DNA of 64,000 bases, from positions 1,340,214 through 1,404,213 of the forward strand of contig NZ_FXAJ01000001.1 in NCBI RefSeq assembly GCF_900177535.1, read 5' to 3'. Positions 60,925 through 64,000 of the stretch are shown here, piece after piece (position 1 is the first letter of the stretch; each line of letters begins with the position of its first letter). The notes below the pieces were generated by a model, which was given only the letters and a program-made list of their open reading frames with translations, was not told the DNA's origin and ran no database searches. A program made the position numbers and the translations under genes. Source of the stretch: Priestia filamentosa (GTDB lineage: Bacteria; Bacillota; Bacilli; Bacillales; Bacillaceae_H).

Positions 60925-62153
60925 GAAAAAAGGGTACCAACAACTGCTGCTAAAATGAGAAGAAGTCCTAACCAAGATAATATCTTCTGAAAAAGCGAAG
61001 ACGAAATAAGGCGTAAGGAAGAAGTAATAATAAAAAACCAGTTATATAAAATCATAAGTCCAGCAGCAGTCGTAATGTATTCATAAATTCTTCCTGGTAC
61101 AGCAAAAGAAGCAATAATAGAAGCAATTAACCCAACTGTAGCCAATCCTAGAGAGGGAAGAGGAAGATCTTTTAGTTTTTTTATTTTTTTTTCAAAAAAA
61201 GCTGGTGCATCTTTGTCTTTAGCAAGAGTCACAAGTAAATTGGTCACCCCAAAAAGAGAGGCTGTCATAGCAGAAAAGCCTGCAATAATAACTGCAGCGT
61301 TAAATACGTGAGGAAAAAAGGCCAATCCATCGTCATTAAGAGCAGTAACAAAGGGACTTTCATCTTCTGTAAAGTGTTGAAGAGACGTCATCATGACCGC
61401 CAATCCAATAGACACAGCGTAAATAATAGCAAGCAAAAGAAGCATCATAGTTCCTGCTTTTGGCGCGTCTTCTTTCTTCTTTAATTGCATAGCCATCAGG
61501 CCAATAACTTCAATCCCTCCAAAAGCGTAGAATGCATAAATAAGAGAAGCCCAAAACCCCTTAAGTCCAGAGGTGAAAAAAGCATCATGTTCCTGAAAAC
61601 CACCCGTATGTTTTCCAATCCATCCGAATAGCACAGCAATTGCTAAAATAATAAACATCACAATTGCCGCTACTTTAATAACAGCGAAAAGGTTCTCAAG
61701 CTTGTTAAATCCACTTGTGCCTGTTAAGACAACAATAATAGAGAGAACTGCATAAATAGAAGTAAAGACCCAAAGAGGCACATCAGGAAACCAAAACCGT
61801 GTAAGAATAGAGAGAGCCGTAAGCTGACTTCCCATAATTAAAATATTAGAACACCAATAGTTCCAGCCACACCCAAATCCGACCCCATGACCGTGTGCTT
61901 TTCGCGCATAATAGCAGAAAGACCCTTCTTGTGGATCTTCAGCTGTCATTTTTGCTAATCGATTGTAGACCATATATGTGCTAAATGCAGCAATTAAAAA
62001 CGATAAAATAATAGCGGGACCTGTCAAGCGAATGCCAATACTTGATCCAAGAAAATAGCCCGTTCCAATTGTACAGCCAATTCCCACTAAAGAAAGCTGC
62101 CACCATTTCATATTTCCTTCTTTTTTCGCACCCTTTGCGCTACAACTGCTCAT
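60903..62153 (-). CDS. Amino acid permease (APC family), C-terminus replaced by element end
   Basis: 416 residues with 11 clear spans. KWWQLSLVGIGCTIGTGYFLGSSIGI at the start, then FYAFGGIEVIGLMAMQLKKKEDAPKAG and ATVGLIASIIASFAVPGRIYEYITTAAGLMILYNW, place it with Bacillus amino acid permeases of the YvbW/YdgF type. Relatives are usually some 25-45 residues longer. Here the last codons (about LVYYV and the stop) lie in the element's inverted repeat, so the 3' end was probably lost at insertion. The last span may be incomplete. AGGAGGGA precedes the ATG. Confidence 0.75.
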   Translation of the reverse strand: MSSCSAKGAKKEGNMKWWQLSLVGIGCTIGTGYFLGSSIGIRLTGPAIILSFLIAAFSTYMVYNRLAKMTAEDPQEGSFCYYARKAHGHGVGFGCGWNYWCSNILIMGSQLTALSILTRFWFPDVPLWVFTSIYAVLSIIVVLTGTSGFNKLENLFAVIKVAAIVMFIILAIAVLFGWIGKHTGGFQEHDAFFTSGLKGFWASLIYAFYAFGGIEVIGLMAMQLKKKEDAPKAGTMMLLLLAIIYAVSIGLAVMMTSLQHFTEDESPFVTALNDDGLAFFPHVFNAAVIIAGFSAMTASLFGVTNLLVTLAKDKDAPAFFEKKIKKLKDLPLPSLGLATVGLIASIIASFAVPGRIYEYITTAAGLMILYNWFFIITSSLRLISSSLFQKILSWLGLLLILAAVVGTLFSSLVYYV

Positions 62154-62705
62154 TCTGTCCCTCCTCTTCTTAAAATATATAAGCTTATTTTGAGGCTAGG
62201 AGGAGACTTTTATGTATAGAAAGAAGGGAAAGGTTAAAAGCCGGAGGAAAAAATGCCGCTTTTAACCTTCCGCTTTCATATATTCAAGCAATTCATAAGG
62301 GATTGACAGACAAGTGCTTTACATCGTACATCGAGCGGTGTAAATCTAACTTGTGCACTTCTACGTTGTTTAGTTTTGAATTTAAGAACGTTCATCTGTT
62401 TGATTTTGAGGAGAATTAGGGAGAAGTAATTTTTCTTATCTACGCTTAATAGGGTAAGGCGGATGAAAAAAGAAAAGACGAAAGTTACCACAATTTTATT
62501 CAATATCGAGCTTTATACACGGTTGGGAGAAAGAAAATAAGCTGGAAACCAAAAGGATGTATGTTTGATTAATATTACTGAATTATTGAAGGTGATATTA
62601 ATATTGTAAAGTGAAATTTAAAAATAGGTTAATTAAACTTGAAAATTAAGAATATTAATAAAATTTGTTCTATTATAGAAGTGAATTTAAAAAAGGAGTG
62701 GTAAA
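62154..62705. other. Intergenic region before the barnase-type gene
   Basis: It contains a 12-bp perfect stem (AAGGTTAAAAGC with GCTTTTAACCTT, 62230-62269) and AT-rich DNA with short direct ATTAATATT repeats at 62570-62660, where the barnase promoter should lie. A minus-strand open frame at 62276-62503 has no ribosome binding site and is not called. Confidence 0.45.
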
Positions 62706-63170
62706 ATGAAAAACACAGTAGGAAAAGCAATGAAAAAAGTTGTTCAGTTTAGTGCAGTTCTGTTGGCAGCTCTTTTATTTTTCACCTTTGCTCCGTTTCA
62801 AAGTCCTATATCAAATAGTGCAGATCATCACGTAGAAGCAGCTTCTTATACATCATTTGAAGACGTTGCAAATTATATTGATAGATACGGTGAGCTTCCA
62901 GACAATTATATAACAAAAAGTGAAGCATATAATTTAGGATGGGAGCCAAGTGAAGGGAACTTAGCTGAAGTAGCTCCTGGTAAAAGTATCGGCGGAGATA
63001 TTTTCTCTAACCGTGAAGGATCTCTCCCGGAGAAATCAGGAAGGGTATGGCGTGAAGCAGATATAGATTATGTGTCAGGTTACCGTAATGCAAAGCGTAT
63101 TGTATACTCAAATGATGGTCTTATTTATAAAACAACCGATCATTACAAAACATTTGAAAGAATGAGATAG
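62706..63170 (+). CDS. Secreted barnase-type ribonuclease
   Basis: 154 residues: a signal peptide and short propeptide (about 45, cleavage near HVEAAS), then a barnase-like domain. All key parts are present: LPDNYITKSEA (catalytic-site Lys), GKSIGGDIFSNREG, READIDY (general base Glu), R-rich FRN-like YRNAKRIVYS, and TTDHYKTFERMR (general acid His). Barnase cleaves single-stranded RNA after guanosine outside the cell. AAAGGAGTG precedes the ATG. The inhibitor gene follows after 15 bases, so any enzyme that stays inside is neutralised. Confidence 0.92.
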   Translation: MKNTVGKAMKKVVQFSAVLLAALLFFTFAPFQSPISNSADHHVEAASYTSFEDVANYIDRYGELPDNYITKSEAYNLGWEPSEGNLAEVAPGKSIGGDIFSNREGSLPEKSGRVWREADIDYVSGYRNAKRIVYSNDGLIYKTTDHYKTFERMR

Positions 63171-63185
63171 AAAGGATACTGATGG

Positions 63186-63458
63186 ATGAAGATAGTAGAA
63201 ATTCCTGGAGAACGTATCGGAACTGAACAAGAACTTCATGATTTTTTAAAAAGCGAGTTAGATTTCCCAAGCTATTATGGAGGAAACTTAGATGCACTTT
63301 GGGACACTTTAATGGCTTATTCTTCAAAGCCTCTTACTATCTCATGGAGAAATTATCAAGAAAGCGAGAAAGAGTTAGGGAAGAGAGCAGAAAAATTTAA
63401 AAAGCTCTTTGAAGATGTGGAAAAAGAGATGAAGGAGTTTTCTTTTATTTTAAACTAA
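63186..63458 (+). CDS. Barstar-family ribonuclease inhibitor
   Basis: 90 residues. YYGGNLDALWDTL corresponds to the barnase-binding helix of barstar (Asp35/Asp39 region; the usual E after YYG is G here). ISWRNYQESE and the final FSFILN strand also match. It binds the barnase active site in the cytosol. Its place directly behind the ribonuclease gene differs from B. amyloliquefaciens, where the two genes are apart. AAAGGA lies about ten bases upstream. Confidence 0.9.
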   Translation: MKIVEIPGERIGTEQELHDFLKSELDFPSYYGGNLDALWDTLMAYSSKPLTISWRNYQESEKELGKRAEKFKKLFEDVEKEMKEFSFILN

Positions 63459-63539
63459 GAAAGAGGGAGGAGCTTAATACTTCTCCCTTTTTCTTAGTTT
63501 GAGTTAATAAATAGAAGGAGTGAAAAAGTTAATCATGTT

Positions 63540-64000
63540 TTATTTTTCAAGTTTCTCTTGTACATGAGGTTTGTCATAGAGTTGAGAGAAAGGTCCTGCT
63601 TGTAGTATATAACTGCCACCATCATGACCAATCAATTCGCGTATGTTTCTAGCTGCAATAGTCAGCTTATCAAGATTGATTCCTGTTTCAACCCCCATTT
63701 CAGCTAATCCATGAGCAAGATCTTCTGTTGCGATGTTTCCGCTTGCTCCAGGAGCATATGGACATCCCCCTAAACCAATGATCGAGCTATCAAAGTGAAT
63801 AATACCTTGCTGCAAGGCTGCTAAAACATTAGAAAAAGCAAGTCCACGTGTATTGTGTAGATGCATGGAAAACGTCATTTGTGGAAAATTTTTCTTAAGT
63901 ACCCCTAGCGTTGTATAGATTTGTTTAGGATTTGCCATGCCTGTTGTATCAGCTAATGAAACTTCATTAACTCCCATTTCAGTATAGCGCTCTACGATGG
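63540..64000 (-). CDS. Hydroxymethylglutaryl-CoA lyase, partial (3' part)
   Basis: The last 153 or so residues of a gene that begins beyond the window; the frame stays open to 64000. MHLHNTRG (metal-binding His pair), and the family signature GLGGCPYAPGASGNIATEDL with the active-site cysteine identify HMG-CoA lyase (B. subtilis YngG-like). It splits HMG-CoA into acetoacetate and acetyl-CoA at the end of leucine breakdown. The ATG at 63977 is internal. Confidence 0.88.
   Translation of the reverse strand, partial: IVERYTEMGVNEVSLADTTGMANPKQIYTTLGVLKKNFPQMTFSMHLHNTRGLAFSNVLAALQQGIIHFDSSIIGLGGCPYAPGASGNIATEDLAHGLAEMGVETGINLDKLTIAARNIRELIGHDGGSYILQAGPFSQLYDKPHVQEKLEK

Noticed and set aside
62276-62503. 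Minus-strand frame of 75 codons before the barnase-type gene
   Set aside because: Low-complexity translation and no ribosome binding site; left as intergenic.
1-64000. CRISPR array or tandem DNA repeats
   Set aside because: No regularly spaced repeated units of 25-40 bases were seen on reading through; a repeat-finder would settle this.

Overview
The window looks like chromosomal DNA of a low-GC, Gram-positive, spore-forming Bacillaceae (Bacillus/Priestia type). This rests on strong AGGAGG-type ribosome binding sites, frequent TTG/GTG starts, sigma-A promoters, a cre site, and orthologues of typical Bacillus genes: steT, yfnA, amj with a sigma-M-like promoter, ydjO, yozB, proC-proB-proA, pepF, mbcS, bsdA/bsdC, nucB-comJ, an SR1P peptide, a Rok-like protein and a barnase/barstar pair. 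No rRNA, tRNA or CRISPR array was seen. All calls are by eye; no database search was run.

Region 1 (1-5 kb): a divergent 6-phosphofructokinase, an SR1P-like 41-residue peptide and ribose-5-phosphate isomerase B. A near-identical 17-bp motif lies downstream of the promoter of both units, so they probably form one regulon. A membrane protein and two tandem short-chain dehydrogenases follow. Region 2 (4.9-15 kb): a secreted NucA/NucB nuclease with its ComJ inhibitor, a secreted M14 carboxypeptidase, a two-component system behind a five-repeat helical protein, a cardiolipin synthase and two amino acid permeases. Region 3 (15-43 kb): ordinary core or near-core genes (acyl-CoA ligases, Amj, proline synthesis, oligoendopeptidase, malonate transporter, MFS, RNase H1, Nudix and others). 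One chemoreceptor gene here carries an in-frame amber codon.

Region 4 (about 43.55-60.92 kb) is an AT-rich mobile element. It interrupts bsdC on the left, which ends about 85 residues early, and runs into the 3' end of an amino acid permease on the right. The two ends carry an imperfect inverted repeat. A minus-strand operon at its right end encodes three different tyrosine recombinases and a small HTH/coiled-coil protein, resembling Tn554-type or recombinase-in-trio elements. The cargo is mostly anti-phage defence: a three-gene ABC-3C-like operon (PD-(D/E)XK-type nuclease, middle component, Rad50-like ABC ATPase with zinc hook) and a Gabija-type pair (OLD-family ATPase/TOPRIM nuclease plus UvrD-like helicase). 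It also holds an IS1595-type remnant and several unknown genes.

Region 5 (60.9-64 kb): the truncated permease, a barnase-type secreted ribonuclease with its barstar inhibitor, and the 3' part of a hydroxymethylglutaryl-CoA lyase gene that continues beyond the window. The most noteworthy points are the recombinase-trio defence element and its damaged flanks, the altered phosphofructokinase with its SR1P/rpiB regulon, and the amber-interrupted chemoreceptor.
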